Shown: in pieces, positions 16,600 through 26,018 of the stretch | Layout: each line of letters starts with the position of its first letter | Position numbering within the stretch: position 1 is the first letter of the stretch | Assembly (NCBI GenBank): GCA_963835085.1 | Contig: CAWIED010000005.1 | Span: forward strand, 4,072 to 68,071 | Direction: 5' to 3' | Source: JBDIAG01 sp963835085 | GTDB lineage: Bacteria; Actinomycetota; Actinomycetes; Actinomycetales; CAWJMD01 | Length of the DNA stretch: 64,000 nucleotides | Notes under the pieces: model-generated | Database searches by the model: none | What the model saw: the letters and a program-made list of their open reading frames with translations, nothing else | What the model was told of the DNA's origin: nothing | Made by a program: the position numbers and the translations under genes

Positions 16600-17553
16600 A
16601 TGCCCCCTCGCGACAGTGGCTCCCCGCGAGCCGACGCCGAGGCCGACTTCCTTCGGGCCCGCCGTCAGCAGATGTTCTCCAACGTGGCCGCCAAGGCTCG
16701 CGGCGCAGGTGCGGACAGCTCTCGCTCGCTGCCTTTCGACGAGGTCGTCCAGGCGCTCGGCAGGGTGAGCGAGCAGTATCTCGGCCTGCGCGAGATCCCG
16801 GTGGCCAACGTGGTGGGCTCAGTCGACAAGGTGCGCGACTTCGACCCCAAGTTCCGCCCCACCTCCGGCCGCAGCCGGGCACGCTGGGAGCGCCTGGCCC
16901 TGGCATTGCGCAAGGGCGAGTCCATCCCGCCCATCGACGTGTACCAGGTGGGCGACATGTACTTCGTGCGCGACGGTCATCACCGAGTCTCGGTGAGCCG
17001 CGCCCTCGACATTCCCGTGATCGACGCCGAGGTCACCCGAGTGGTGACCCTGGCCGAGCCCACCGATGTGCATTCCCGCGCCGACCTGACACCCAAGGAA
17101 CTGCGCCGGGCGATGCTGCAGCGGGTGCCGTTGCGCAAGTCCAGGCGCACCAACGTCGTGCTCACCGACGCCGAGAAATACCCCTTCCTGGCGGAGATGG
17201 TCGAGGCCTGGGCTGCCCGCACGATGTTTCGCGAGGGCAAGGTGATGGAACGCGCCACGGCTGCCAGTCGCTGGTACGACGAGGAGTTTCAGCCGGTTCT
17301 CGACATGATCGACGCGGGCGGCTTACGCGGCAAGGACGAGACCGACGGAGATGTCTATATGCGTATCGCCGGCGACCGCTATCGCACCTTCCTCGAGCAC
17401 ATCTGGAACACCGAGGTCATCGAGGTGCTGCGCGACAAGCACCGGCGCAAGCACGCCCCCGACCTCTTGTCGGGCAACGTGAAAGACATGCTCCACTCCG
17501 ATCTGCGGGCGCTGGTGTTGCGCCATCCCGAGCAGGACGAACCCTCGGCCTGA
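16600..17553 (+). CDS. ParB N-terminal-domain-like protein
   Basis: 317 residues, ATG seven bases after AAGGAG. Central block SIPPIDVYQVGDMYFVRDGH then HRVSVSRALD (about 108-137) matches the ParB/sulfiredoxin nuclease-like fold (GxxR replaced by GHHRVS). The family occurs widely in actinobacteria outside par loci. No ParA partner is nearby, so a role in partition is unlikely. The C-terminal 150 residues are helical and charged with no known domain. Ends at a strong terminator. Confidence 0.8.
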   Translation: MPPRDSGSPRADAEADFLRARRQQMFSNVAAKARGAGADSSRSLPFDEVVQALGRVSEQYLGLREIPVANVVGSVDKVRDFDPKFRPTSGRSRARWERLALALRKGESIPPIDVYQVGDMYFVRDGHHRVSVSRALDIPVIDAEVTRVVTLAEPTDVHSRADLTPKELRRAMLQRVPLRKSRRTNVVLTDAEKYPFLAEMVEAWAARTMFREGKVMERATAASRWYDEEFQPVLDMIDAGGLRGKDETDGDVYMRIAGDRYRTFLEHIWNTEVIEVLRDKHRRKHAPDLLSGNVKDMLHSDLRALVLRHPEQDEPSA

Positions 17554-17590
17554 CGACCCGAACTTTGCCGGCACGTTCTTGGCCGGCAGA

Positions 17591-17628
17591 CCGAAAGGGG
17601 CGATGCTCGAAAGCATCGCCCCTTTCGG
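17591..17628. terminator. Bidirectional intrinsic terminator
   Basis: A 17-bp perfect stem (17591-17607 with 17612-17628) around a CGAA loop, between the convergent ParB-like gene and sugC. Strong enough to stop transcription from both sides. Confidence 0.9.
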
Positions 17629-17648
17629 ATTCCTCCTGCTGTTCTGAC

Positions 17649-18845
17649 TTACTTGGCCAGAGGAACGCCCGCATCGATGGTGTCGGCGCTCAGGTTGAGG
17701 CCGGTGGAGGCGTCGAAGATCGAGATCTTCGACGTGTCGTACCAGAGTTCGGCATTGTCACCCATGTGCACCCTCGACGACGCGTCGAGCCGCGCGGTGA
17801 GGGCCGTGCCATCGGCGTGCAGGTCGTTGCCCGCGTCCTTGGCCAACTCGTCGAGCTGGGCCGAGTGCGCACCCTCGCCGCGAACGGTGAAGTAGGCGTA
17901 CACGTCGGAGCCCATGGCCTCGACGATGTCGACCGTGGTGCGGAACCGGCCGCCCGGCTTGTCGCCAACGAGGGCCGCGTCCTCGAAGTGCTCTGGACGA
18001 ATACCGACGATGACGTCGCCGGTGCTGCCCGCCCGGTCGAGGTCCTGGCGCATCCGGTCGGTCAGCGGCGCCTCACCCAGTGACGTGGTGACGGTGCCGT
18101 TGCCGAGCCGGCCCGGCAGGAAGTTCATCGACGGGCTGCCGATGAAGCCGGCCACGAACAGGTTGACCGGGTTCTCGTACAGGTGGGTCGGCGAACCGGC
18201 CTGCTGGATGATGCCGCTCTTCATGACGACCACCCGGTCGCCGAGGGTCATGGCCTCGGTCTGGTCGTGCGTGACGTACAGCGTCGTCGTGCCGAGGGTC
18301 TTCTGGATGCGGGCCACCTGGGTGCGCATCTGCACACGCAGCTTGGCGTCGAGGTTCGACAGCGGCTCGTCCATGAGGAAGGCCTTGGGCGAACGGACGA
18401 TCGCCCGGCCCATCGCGACACGCTGCCGCTGACCACCGGAGAGGTTCGACGGCTTGCGCTCCAGGTGCTGGGTGAGCTCCAGCATCTGGGCCGCTTCCTT
18501 GACCTTCTTGTCGATCTCCGTCTTGTTGACGCCGGCGAGCTTGAGCGGGAAGCCCATGTTCTCACCCACCGTCATGTGCGGGTACAGCGCGTACGACTGG
18601 AACACCATGGCGATGTCGCGGTCTTTGGGCGCCACATCGTTGACGACCTTGCCGTCGATGATGAGCTTGCCCGCCGTGATGTCTTCCAGACCGGCCACCA
18701 TGTTGAGCGTGGTGGACTTTCCGCAACCCGACGGGCCGACCAGGATGATGAATTCACCATCCGCGATGTTCATGTTGAAGTTGTCGACCGCCAGGGCACC
18801 GTCGGGGTAGCGCTTGACGATGTTCTCGAGATTGATCTCAGCCAT
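17649..18845 (-). CDS. sugC: Trehalose ABC importer ATP-binding protein SugC
   Basis: 398 residues. Cytoplasmic ATPase that drives the LpqY-SugAB importer. Walker A GPSGCGKST (about 37-45), Q-loop, signature LSGGQRQR (about 134), Walker B FLMDEP and switch His in VTHDQTEAM. The C-terminal half (from about 240) is the MalK-type regulatory OB-fold domain with GIRPEHFEDA. Near-complete similarity in order and sequence to the mycobacterial SugC and its neighbours supports trehalose as substrate. It follows sugB by 35 bases. Confidence 0.92.
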   Translation of the reverse strand: MAEINLENIVKRYPDGALAVDNFNMNIADGEFIILVGPSGCGKSTTLNMVAGLEDITAGKLIIDGKVVNDVAPKDRDIAMVFQSYALYPHMTVGENMGFPLKLAGVNKTEIDKKVKEAAQMLELTQHLERKPSNLSGGQRQRVAMGRAIVRSPKAFLMDEPLSNLDAKLRVQMRTQVARIQKTLGTTTLYVTHDQTEAMTLGDRVVVMKSGIIQQAGSPTHLYENPVNLFVAGFIGSPSMNFLPGRLGNGTVTTSLGEAPLTDRMRQDLDRAGSTGDVIVGIRPEHFEDAALVGDKPGGRFRTTVDIVEAMGSDVYAYFTVRGEGAHSAQLDELAKDAGNDLHADGTALTARLDASSRVHMGDNAELWYDTSKISIFDASTGLNLSADTIDAGVPLAK

Positions 18846-18880
18846 TTGTTCAGCTCCTTCTTTGCGAATTGCAGCCGGGC

Positions 18881-19714
18881 TCAGCCCTTGACGGCACCAT
18901 TGGTGAGGCCGGCAACGATCCGGCGCTGGAAGAACAGCACGAAGATGACGATTGGGATGGTGATGATCACAGCGGCCGCCGCAATCGGGCCCGTCGGCTG
19001 CTGGAAGGTGGTTGCACCCTGGAGGTAGGACATAGCTGCCGGAACAGTTCGCGACCGTGAGGTCGAGGTGAGCGACAACGCGAACAGGAAGTCGTTCCAG
19101 CAGGCGATGAACACCAGGATCGCCGTGGTGAAGACGCCCGGCATGGCCAGCGGGGTGATGACCAGCCGGAACGCCTGGAAGGGCGTGGCACCGTCCATCT
19201 TGGCGGCCTTCTCCAGTTCCCAGGGGATCTCGCGGAAGAAGGACGACAGCGTGTAGATGGCCAGCGGCAGGGCGAAGGTGACGTAGGGAATGATCAGGCC
19301 GAGCCAGGTGTCGAAGATGTGGATCGTGGTCTCGATCTTGAACAGCGGTGTGACCAGGGCGATCTGGGGGAACATCGAGATCAACAGCGACATCCCGACG
19401 ATGGCCTGCTTGCCCGGGAAGTCGAGCCGGGCGATGGCGTAGGCGGCCATGGTGCCGAACAGCAGAGCGATCACCGTGGCGATCAGGCAGATGCCGATCG
19501 AGTTGATGAGCGCGTGGCTGAAGTCGGAGTTGGAGAAGATCTTCGAGTAGTTGGCGAAGCTCGGGCTCACCGGGAAGTACTTGCCGTCGTTCAGGGTGGC
19601 ATCGCTCTTCAACGACAGCGAGATGATCCAGAACACCGGAATGAAGGCGTACAGGAGCACCAGGATGTTGATGACCCACCAGGTCGCCTTCTGGCGCGGA
19701 GTTTCGGTCTGCAT
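18881..19714 (-). CDS. sugB: Trehalose ABC importer permease SugB
   Basis: 277 residues with six membrane segments. The EAA loop is EKAAKMDGATPFQAFRLVITP (split: EKAAKMDGATPFQAF then RLVITP, about 188-208), which docks the ATPase. The N-terminal KSDATLNDGKYFPVSPSFAN and C-terminal QRRIVAGLTNGAVKG are characteristic of SugB/MalG-type permeases. Second gene from the end of the lpqY-sugA-sugB-sugC operon. Confidence 0.92.
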   Translation of the reverse strand: MQTETPRQKATWWVINILVLLYAFIPVFWIISLSLKSDATLNDGKYFPVSPSFANYSKIFSNSDFSHALINSIGICLIATVIALLFGTMAAYAIARLDFPGKQAIVGMSLLISMFPQIALVTPLFKIETTIHIFDTWLGLIIPYVTFALPLAIYTLSSFFREIPWELEKAAKMDGATPFQAFRLVITPLAMPGVFTTAILVFIACWNDFLFALSLTSTSRSRTVPAAMSYLQGATTFQQPTGPIAAAAVIITIPIVIFVLFFQRRIVAGLTNGAVKG

Positions 19715-19732
19715 TGTGGCTACCCTCCCGAC

Positions 19733-20656
19733 CTAGTTGTTACCCGGCGCGGCAGCACCGAAGAGTTTGATGAAGATAAACGCGACGATCGCGATAGTGA
19801 CGAAGATGAGCACGGCGATGGTGGAGCCGATGCCCAGGTTCAAACCCTTGATCAGGTTGTCGTAGCCGAGGATCGAGACCGATGCAGTCTTGTTGGCACC
19901 GTTGGTCAACACGTAGATGTTGTCGAAGATCCGGAAGGCGTCGAGCGTACGGAACAGCACGGCAACGAGAATGGACGGCTTGATCAGCGGCACCGTGATC
20001 ATCCAGAACCGCTGGATCGCGGTGGCACCGTCGAGGCTGGCCGCCTTGAGCAGGTCTTCGGGCACGAGTGCCAGACCGGCCATCAGCAGCAGTGCCATGA
20101 ACGGCACCGTCTTCCAGACCTCAGCGAGGATGATGATGGCCACCGACGGCACGTACTCGGTGAGCGGCGCCCGGTCGGGTCCGGCGAGGTAGCCCAGGCC
20201 CTGGGTCCAGGCGAAGCGCCAGGAGAACGCGGCCACCACGGTGACGATCGCATACGGCACCAGTGCGGAGGTGCGCACGAGGCCGCGGCCGACGATCGTG
20301 CGGTGCATGATGATCGCCAGCGCCATGCCGAAGATGAGCTCGAAGATGACACCGAAGACGGTCATCACCGTGGTCACCCAGAAGGCCTGCCACCACAGCG
20401 GCGACGACAGCACGGTGACGTAGTTTCCGAAGCCGATAAACGCGTTCTGGTCAGGCGTACGCATGTCGGCCCGGTTCAGCGAGAGCCAGAAGGCGTAGAT
20501 GATCGGGTAGGCAGTCACGGCCAGCATGATGATGATGGCCGGCAGGCAGAGCATCACGCCGAGGTTGCGCTCAGCGCGCTTGCCCTCGCTGAATCGCTTG
20601 GCCGCGATGGCGGTGTGCTCGGATGCCAAGTCTTGATTGGCTGTGGCCTGGCTCAT
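19733..20656 (-). CDS. sugA: Trehalose ABC importer permease SugA
   Basis: 307 residues, six membrane segments after a hydrophilic N-terminus of about 30 residues. EAA loop: KAASLDGATAIQRFWMITVP. The ending FIFIKLFGAAAPG is the same as in mycobacterial SugA. The ATG overlaps the lpqY stop (ATGA). Confidence 0.92.
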   Translation of the reverse strand: MSQATANQDLASEHTAIAAKRFSEGKRAERNLGVMLCLPAIIIMLAVTAYPIIYAFWLSLNRADMRTPDQNAFIGFGNYVTVLSSPLWWQAFWVTTVMTVFGVIFELIFGMALAIIMHRTIVGRGLVRTSALVPYAIVTVVAAFSWRFAWTQGLGYLAGPDRAPLTEYVPSVAIIILAEVWKTVPFMALLLMAGLALVPEDLLKAASLDGATAIQRFWMITVPLIKPSILVAVLFRTLDAFRIFDNIYVLTNGANKTASVSILGYDNLIKGLNLGIGSTIAVLIFVTIAIVAFIFIKLFGAAAPGNN

Positions 20657-21939
20657 GGCAAGATCCCCTTACCGTCGATGGCCTGCTGGATATTGTCGTT
20701 CAGCTCCTTGGCCGACGCTTCGGGGTTGATCGCGCTCGGCGGCGACAGCGTGGTCGACACAATGGTGGAGATGTTCTGGTAGAGCGGCGAGATCGGCCGC
20801 GGCTTGGCTGTCTTCAGCTCCTCGAGCATCACGTCACCCATCGGGTAGACCTTCTTGAAATCAGGTTCCTTGAAGATGGTCTCGTTGACCGGCGGGTCGC
20901 CGGCGTTGATGGCGTCCATCAGCTGGCTCTCCGGGCTACGCAGGCACATCGCCGCCTCGAACGACTGCTCCGGGTACTTGCTGAACTTGCTGATCGCGTA
21001 GTTCATGCCACCGAGCGTCACCTGAACCGGCTTGCCCGGGCTGAAGGACGGGTAGGTCGTGAAGCCGAGCTTCTTGGCCATCTCGGGGCTGGCGGTGTTC
21101 ATCGCCGACAGCACGTAGGGCCAGTTGAGTGAGAACGCCGACTTGTCGTTCTGCAGTTCACCGAAGATCTCGGTCTCGGTGTCGTTCGACAGTGACGGAC
21201 TGGTCAGGCCGTCGGTCGCCAGCTTGTGGAGCAGGGTCAAGGCCTTGATCGTGCCATCGCCATCCGTCGCCGTGGCCTTCGTGGAATCCGAGTTGACCAG
21301 CGAGCCGCCGAAGCCGTTGATGAGCGTGTTGACGTTCACGACGTAGCCCTCGTACTGAGCTGCGGTCAGACCAATCTGGTACGGCTTGCCCTCGCTCTTG
21401 AGCTTCTCGGACATGGCGATCATCTCGTCCCACGTCTTCGGCGGGTTGGGCACCAGGTCTTTGCGGTACCAGAGGATCTGCACGTTGGTGTGCTTGGGAA
21501 TGCCGTACTGCTTGTCCTTCCAGGTGGCGGTGTCGATCGTGGGCTGCAAGGTGTCTTTGTTCGCCTCGGCCTTCTGGGTCGGGGTGAGTTCACGGATCCA
21601 CCCCGCGGTGGCGAACTCCGCCGTCCACGTGACGTCCATACCCAGCAGGTCCATCGAGGAGTCGCCGGCGGCGAGTCGGCGCACCATCTGCTCGCGCTGG
21701 CCGTCCGCCTGGCTCGGCAGCAGGTTGCCGACGATCTGGTACTTGCCGTTGGCCGCCTTGTTGCAGTTGGCGATGATCTTGTCGAACCCGACGGCCGAGG
21801 TACCGCCGTACACGTTGATGACGGGGGTGCCTGCGCTACTGCTCGAGCAGGCGGCCGTCAATGAGGTCGCCAGCGCGGCCACCGCAACCATGGCGGCTCG
21901 ACGGCGTGGGGACTTGCCCCGCAACGATGAGGGTTTCAT
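20653..21939 (-). CDS. lpqY: Trehalose-binding lipoprotein LpqY
   Basis: 428 residues. Extracellular solute-binding protein of the importer. ATG chosen over one five codons upstream because GGGGAGGG precedes it. Signal peptide ends in a lipobox, SLTAAC (Cys about 31). Family-1 binding-protein features include DLLGMDVTWTAEFATAGW (about 95-112), and the ending QQAIDGKGILP is typical of LpqY. In mycobacteria this system recycles trehalose released during mycolate attachment; here the cell envelope is unknown, so simple trehalose uptake is the safer reading. Confidence 0.92.
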   Translation of the reverse strand: MKPSSLRGKSPRRRAAMVAVAALATSLTAACSSSSAGTPVINVYGGTSAVGFDKIIANCNKAANGKYQIVGNLLPSQADGQREQMVRRLAAGDSSMDLLGMDVTWTAEFATAGWIRELTPTQKAEANKDTLQPTIDTATWKDKQYGIPKHTNVQILWYRKDLVPNPPKTWDEMIAMSEKLKSEGKPYQIGLTAAQYEGYVVNVNTLINGFGGSLVNSDSTKATATDGDGTIKALTLLHKLATDGLTSPSLSNDTETEIFGELQNDKSAFSLNWPYVLSAMNTASPEMAKKLGFTTYPSFSPGKPVQVTLGGMNYAISKFSKYPEQSFEAAMCLRSPESQLMDAINAGDPPVNETIFKEPDFKKVYPMGDVMLEELKTAKPRPISPLYQNISTIVSTTLSPPSAINPEASAKELNDNIQQAIDGKGILP

Positions 21940-22339
21940 CGACCCTCCCCACAACTACTTTGTTGTCCAGGCACTACGGGCCCCTTTCGTCGTCGATGAC
22001 ACAAGTCGCACGCGCCGAGCCGCGCGCATGCTCGCTTACAGGCGCACATGCGCACGTCGAGGCGCACCCGGGCATGTGAAGAGCCTCACATTGCACAGTG
22101 ATGCGGACACACCCTGCCAGATCCGGGATCGCCGGTCTAATACCGAGACCTATCTCACGGTGACGACTTGATAACTATCTGCAGAGGGAATTTTTGACGC
22201 AGGCGATGCCGCGAATGCGCTACTGGGGTCGCGATTGCCTGAGTACCGAGAATGGGCTGAGTATCCGACTTTAATCAGACGAACGCCGGTCTCTGCGGGC
22301 TCAGCCTGCTGGCCGCCAACCACTGTTGAGGGTCCGCGG
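21940..22339. other. AT-richer gene-free stretch upstream of lpqY
   Basis: No gene seen. It should hold the lpqY operon promoter. An imperfect inverted repeat ACAAC-N6-GTTGT lies at 21951-21966, next to the ribosome site, and GATA/TATC half-sites lie at about 22169-22178. From about 22085 to 22290 the sequence is clearly less GC-rich than its surroundings. No operator can be assigned with confidence. Confidence 0.5.
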
Positions 22340-22813
22340 CTACGCGTAGGTGGGGTTGGCAACCTCGACGATCAGTTCGACCTCGACCGGCACATCGAGC
22401 GGAAGCACCGAGACCCCGACAGCGCTGCGAGCATGCCGACCGGCCTGGCCGAAGACCTCGGCAAGGAGGTCGCTGGCACCGTTGACTACACCGGGCTGCC
22501 CGGAGAACGAGGGGTCGCTGGCCACGAACCCCACCACCTTGACGACCTGAACAACGGTGTCGAGGTCGACCACGGAGTCAACTGCGGCTAGGGCGTTGAG
22601 AGCGCAGAGCCGCGCGGCCTGTTGCGCCTCCTCCGGGCTCACGTCGGCGCCCACCTTGCCGGTGATCGTCGGGCGCCCGTCGCGCAGGGGCACCTGCCCC
22701 GCCGTGAAGATGTACGAGCCTGTGCGCACGGCTGGAACATACGAGCCTGCCGGAGTCGGCACAGGAGGCAATTGCAGGCCGAGACTGGCCAGCCGGTCGG
22801 CGACGCGTCCCAT
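22340..22813 (-). CDS. RidA/YjgF family protein
   Basis: 157 residues. RidA proteins hydrolyse reactive enamine/imine intermediates. SYIFTAGQVPLRDGRP (about 33-48) and CALNALAAVDSVVD are family hallmarks. The usual catalytic Arg region near residue 105 reads in the segment VFGQAGRHARSAVGVSVLP, typical of the actinobacterial Rv3678c branch. Six bases after the DUF4177-like gene; the pair is conserved in M. tuberculosis. Confidence 0.9.
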   Translation of the reverse strand: MGRVADRLASLGLQLPPVPTPAGSYVPAVRTGSYIFTAGQVPLRDGRPTITGKVGADVSPEEAQQAARLCALNALAAVDSVVDLDTVVQVVKVVGFVASDPSFSGQPGVVNGASDLLAEVFGQAGRHARSAVGVSVLPLDVPVEVELIVEVANPTYA

Positions 22814-22819
22814 CGCTGA

Positions 22820-22975
22820 TCAGCCCTTGGGCCGCTTCAGATAGGCAACCAAGCCATTGCCGTCGGGCCCGGGAACCACCTGCACAAGCTCCCACCCGTC
22901 GGAGCCCCACTGGTCGAGGATCTGCTTTGTCGCGTGGACGATGAGCGGCACGGTCGCGTACTCCCAGGTGGTCAT
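22820..22975 (-). CDS. Small DUF4177-like protein (Rv3678A-type)
   Basis: 51 residues: MTTWEYATVPLI at the start, DGWELVQVVPGP in the middle, AYLKRPKG at the end. The ATG has AGGGTGG upstream. Proteins of this size and sequence sit directly before RidA in many actinobacteria. Function unknown. Confidence 0.85.
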   Translation of the reverse strand: MTTWEYATVPLIVHATKQILDQWGSDGWELVQVVPGPDGNGLVAYLKRPKG

Positions 22976-22989
22976 GTCGCCACCCTAAA

Positions 22990-23608
22990 GGCAATGCCGT
23001 TCGGTCAGTCGTCTGATGTGGGTGTCGAGCTCTGTGGTGGAGTGTCGCGAGGCAGGTTCGGCGGGGGTAGGGGCTGGGTCAAGGCGCTCTAGCCTCTGCC
23101 CAGATGACCCGGCGACAGACGGGTAGCCCGTCGGCGGCCGGCAGGCCAGGTAACAGGTGGACAGTTCAGCGACGCGCGGGCGCCCAGGGCCGGAGGAGTA
23201 GAGCCGGGCGATAGGTGGATCGAGCCGGAGATGGGAAGCGCCGGCCTGTCCGGGCCTTCCGCAAAGGGTGGTTTCGATAGTCGCAGGCCAGGGGGCTTTC
23301 CTGCGCTATGGCAATGCCCCGTCCGGCGGGGCATCGCCATAGCGTCCAGAAACCCGACCCGTCACAGCCCTGCAGAAGTCAGACTGCGACCCCGCACCGT
23401 CCGGAGTCGCTCGATGGTGCCGTTCGCGGTGAAGTTGCCGCGGTTGGCACCCGGTTGAGCCCCGAAACGGGGGTTGGGGTCGTTGCGTGGTGCCGTGCGT
23501 GGTGTATCCGCCGCGATTGACACGCTGTTGAGCCCCGGAACCGAGGTTGAGGTCGTTGCGTGCTGCCGTGCGCGGTGTATCCGCCGCGGTCGGCACCGGG
23601 TCAAGCGT
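22990..23608 (-). repeat. Composite structured repeat, copy 3
   Basis: Inverted relative to copies 1 and 2. The D terminal box GCAATGCCGTTCGGTCAG is at 22991-23008, followed by D and C-like sequence, the core (P2 arms 23304-23320 and 23328-23344, one A/C mismatch that becomes G/T on the other strand), then three palindromic A units up to about 23608. Only about 15 bases separate it from the DUF4177-like start, so it fills the divergent promoter region between that gene and the ArsA-like genes. Confidence 0.85.
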
Positions 23609-23807
23609 CTTGAGTTGAAAATCGCAGTAGAAAGTCCCGCACGACTTCACCGTCCTCCAAGGGCTACGCCTTCCCCGCCGGACGCAACGCCGAGAGCCGG
23701 GCTCATGTCGCGTCCGGGATCGGGCGCCTGACGGCGTTGTCGGCAGCGTTCATCGTGTCCCTCAGGACGCGAACCCCATATCGAGCCCGCCCACTAGCCT
23801 GGGTCTC

Positions 23808-24800
23808 GTGCCGAGCAAGCAACCCGCCTTCCCCGACGTGCGGCTGCACATCGTGACGGGCAAGGGCGGCACGGGCAAGACCACGGTGGCGACCGCCCTG
23901 GCCCTGGCCCTGGCAGCCGGTGGGCGCAGGGTGCTGCTCGCGGAGGTCGAACAGCGCAACGGCATCGAACGAGTGCTCGACATCGATCCGCTCGGTTACA
24001 CGGAAGCGCAGGTCCGGCACTTTCCCGGCGGCGGCACGCTCTGGGCAGTGGCCATCGATCCGCGCGCCGCCCTGCAGGAGTACCTCGAGCGCTATTACCG
24101 GCTCGGCCTGGCCGGGCGCATCATCGACAAGGCCGGTGCCGTCGATTTCGCCGCGTCCATCGCGCCCGGCCTGCGCGACGTGCTGCTCACGGGCAAGATC
24201 TACGAAGCCGTGGGACGCATGGGTGAGTACGGCGAGAAGCATTACGACACTGTGGTTCTCGATGCGCCGCCCACCGGCAGGGTGAGCAGGTTCCTCAACG
24301 TCAACGCAGAGGTCTCAGGCCTGGCCAAGGTCGGCCCGGTGCACAACCAGGCCGCCTCGGTGATGCAGTTGCTGCGTTCGCCCGAGACCGCGGTGCATCT
24401 GGTGAGCCTGCCCGAAGAGATGCCGGTCGCGGAAACCCTCGAGGCATTGCATGAGCTGACCACGATCGACCTCATGCTCGGGGGCATCGTCGTGAATCAA
24501 TTACGCGAGCCGGTGCTGACCCTTGCCGACCTGCGATCAGTAGGGGCCGGCAGGGTCGATGTCGCCGAGGTCGAGGCGAGCCTGGTCACCGCCGGAGTGC
24601 CCGATCCCGGACGGGTGGCACAGGGCCTGGTGGCAGACGCGGCCGCGCATTCCGAACGTATCGCTCTGCAGCGACGACAGGAGGCCACGCTGAAGGCGAG
24701 CGGACGACCGATCTTCCGGCTGCCGTATCTCAGCGAGGGCGTGACGCCCGCCTCGGTGCACGACCTGGTCGACGCGCTGCGAAAGGGCGGTTTCGAGTGA
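23808..24800 (+). CDS. ArsA/Get3-like ATPase (Rv3679-type)
   Basis: 330 residues from GTG. Deviant Walker A GKGGTGKTT (about 18-26), switch I/II with LDAPPTGRVSRFL (about 149). The partner gene overlaps by four bases. In M. tuberculosis the equivalent pair Rv3679-Rv3680 forms a complex linked to tolerance of reactive oxygen and glycerol metabolism; no arsenite-binding cysteines are seen, so arsenic export is unlikely. Followed by whiB4 and ponA2 as in mycobacteria. Confidence 0.9.
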   Translation: MPSKQPAFPDVRLHIVTGKGGTGKTTVATALALALAAGGRRVLLAEVEQRNGIERVLDIDPLGYTEAQVRHFPGGGTLWAVAIDPRAALQEYLERYYRLGLAGRIIDKAGAVDFAASIAPGLRDVLLTGKIYEAVGRMGEYGEKHYDTVVLDAPPTGRVSRFLNVNAEVSGLAKVGPVHNQAASVMQLLRSPETAVHLVSLPEEMPVAETLEALHELTTIDLMLGGIVVNQLREPVLTLADLRSVGAGRVDVAEVEASLVTAGVPDPGRVAQGLVADAAAHSERIALQRRQEATLKASGRPIFRLPYLSEGVTPASVHDLVDALRKGGFE

Positions 24801-25984
24801 GCGGTGGCGAGCCGTACCCGGTGCTCGATCTGGGCGCGCTGGTGAGCGATCTGGGCATCCGAACCGTCGTCTGCTGCGGGGCGGGCGGCGTGGGCAAGAC
24901 CACCACGGCCGCCGCCGTGGCGCTGCGCGCGGCGGAATCGGGGCGCAATGTCGTCGTCCTGACGATCGACCCGGCACGCCGGCTCGCGCAGGCACTGGGT
25001 CTGGACTCCCTTGACAACACGCCCCGGCCGGTACAGGGCATCGATGAGAGCCGGGGTGGACGGCTCGACGCCATGATGCTCGACATGAAGCGCACCTTCG
25101 ACGAGGTGGTGGAGACCAGCGCACCGCCCGACAAGGCCGAGGCGATCCTGACGAATCCGTTCTATGTGGCGTTGTCGTCGTCGTTCGCGGGCACCAGCGA
25201 ATACATGGCGATGGAGAAGCTCGGCCAGCTGCGCACCGCTGCCGAGGCCGGCGAAGCGCCCTGGGATCTCATTGTGGTCGACACTCCCCCGTCGCGGTCG
25301 GCTCTCGACTTTCTCGATGCGCCGGCGAGGTTGTCGTCATTTCTCGACGGACGGTTCATCCGACTGCTCACCGCGCCGGCCAGAGCCGGCGGTCGCGCCT
25401 ACCTGCGAGCGCTGAGCGGGGCCATGGTTGGCGTCTCGTCGATTCTCACGAAGGTGCTGGGCGCGACACTCGTGGCCGATGTGCAGACGTTCGTCGCGGC
25501 CACCGACACGATGTTTGGCGGCTTCCGCGAGCGCGCGCAACTCACCTACGACACCCTCGCCGAGGACGGGACGGCCTTCGTCGTGGTCGCCGGCGCCGAG
25601 GCCGACGCGTTGCGGGAGGCGGACTACTTCGTCAACCGACTGGACGCCGATCGGATGCCGCTGGCGGGTCTGTTGGTGAATCGGCTGCAACCCGTTCGGG
25701 TGGACGGCGTCTCCACCGAGGCGGCACTTGCTGCCGCCGACGCCCTCAGCGGTCTTGGTCCGGGGCCGGCCGGGGCCGGCGATCGCGCTGCGCACAAGGT
25801 CACAGCTGCCCTGCTGCGGTTGCATGCCCAGCGGACGGCCCGCCGGGCAGCGGAACTGCGATTGGTCGAGGCCTTTCAGGAACAGCATCCCGACGTCCCG
25901 ACCCGGTGCGTGGAGGCGTTGCCGAGTGACGTCCACGATCTCGAGGGTCTGCGGGCCGTGGCCGACCAGATGTCGGACGCCTGA
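24797..25984 (+). CDS. ArsA/Get3-like ATPase (Rv3680-type)
   Basis: 395 residues; GTGA overlap with its partner implies a fixed ratio of the two. Walker A GAGGVGKTTT (about 29-38), TIDPARRLAQALG (about 56-68), VDTPPSRSALDFLDAP (about 160-175). Like its partner it lacks the metal-binding cysteines of ArsA. Likely a hetero-oligomeric ATPase of unknown client. Confidence 0.9.
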   Translation: MSGGEPYPVLDLGALVSDLGIRTVVCCGAGGVGKTTTAAAVALRAAESGRNVVVLTIDPARRLAQALGLDSLDNTPRPVQGIDESRGGRLDAMMLDMKRTFDEVVETSAPPDKAEAILTNPFYVALSSSFAGTSEYMAMEKLGQLRTAAEAGEAPWDLIVVDTPPSRSALDFLDAPARLSSFLDGRFIRLLTAPARAGGRAYLRALSGAMVGVSSILTKVLGATLVADVQTFVAATDTMFGGFRERAQLTYDTLAEDGTAFVVVAGAEADALREADYFVNRLDADRMPLAGLLVNRLQPVRVDGVSTEAALAAADALSGLGPGPAGAGDRAAHKVTAALLRLHAQRTARRAAELRLVEAFQEQHPDVPTRCVEALPSDVHDLEGLRAVADQMSDA

Positions 25985-26018
25985 TCCGGCCGATCCGGCA
26001 CCCGTCAGACCTTGCGGA

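Noticed and set aside
19319..20782. Long open frame opposite sugB-sugA
   Set aside because: Arg/His/Asp-rich translation typical of the reverse strand of GC-rich genes; the sugA/sugB reading is unambiguous. Similar long reverse frames over sirA (3540-5225), the glycosyltransferases (50629-51981) and ilvD were rejected for the same reason.
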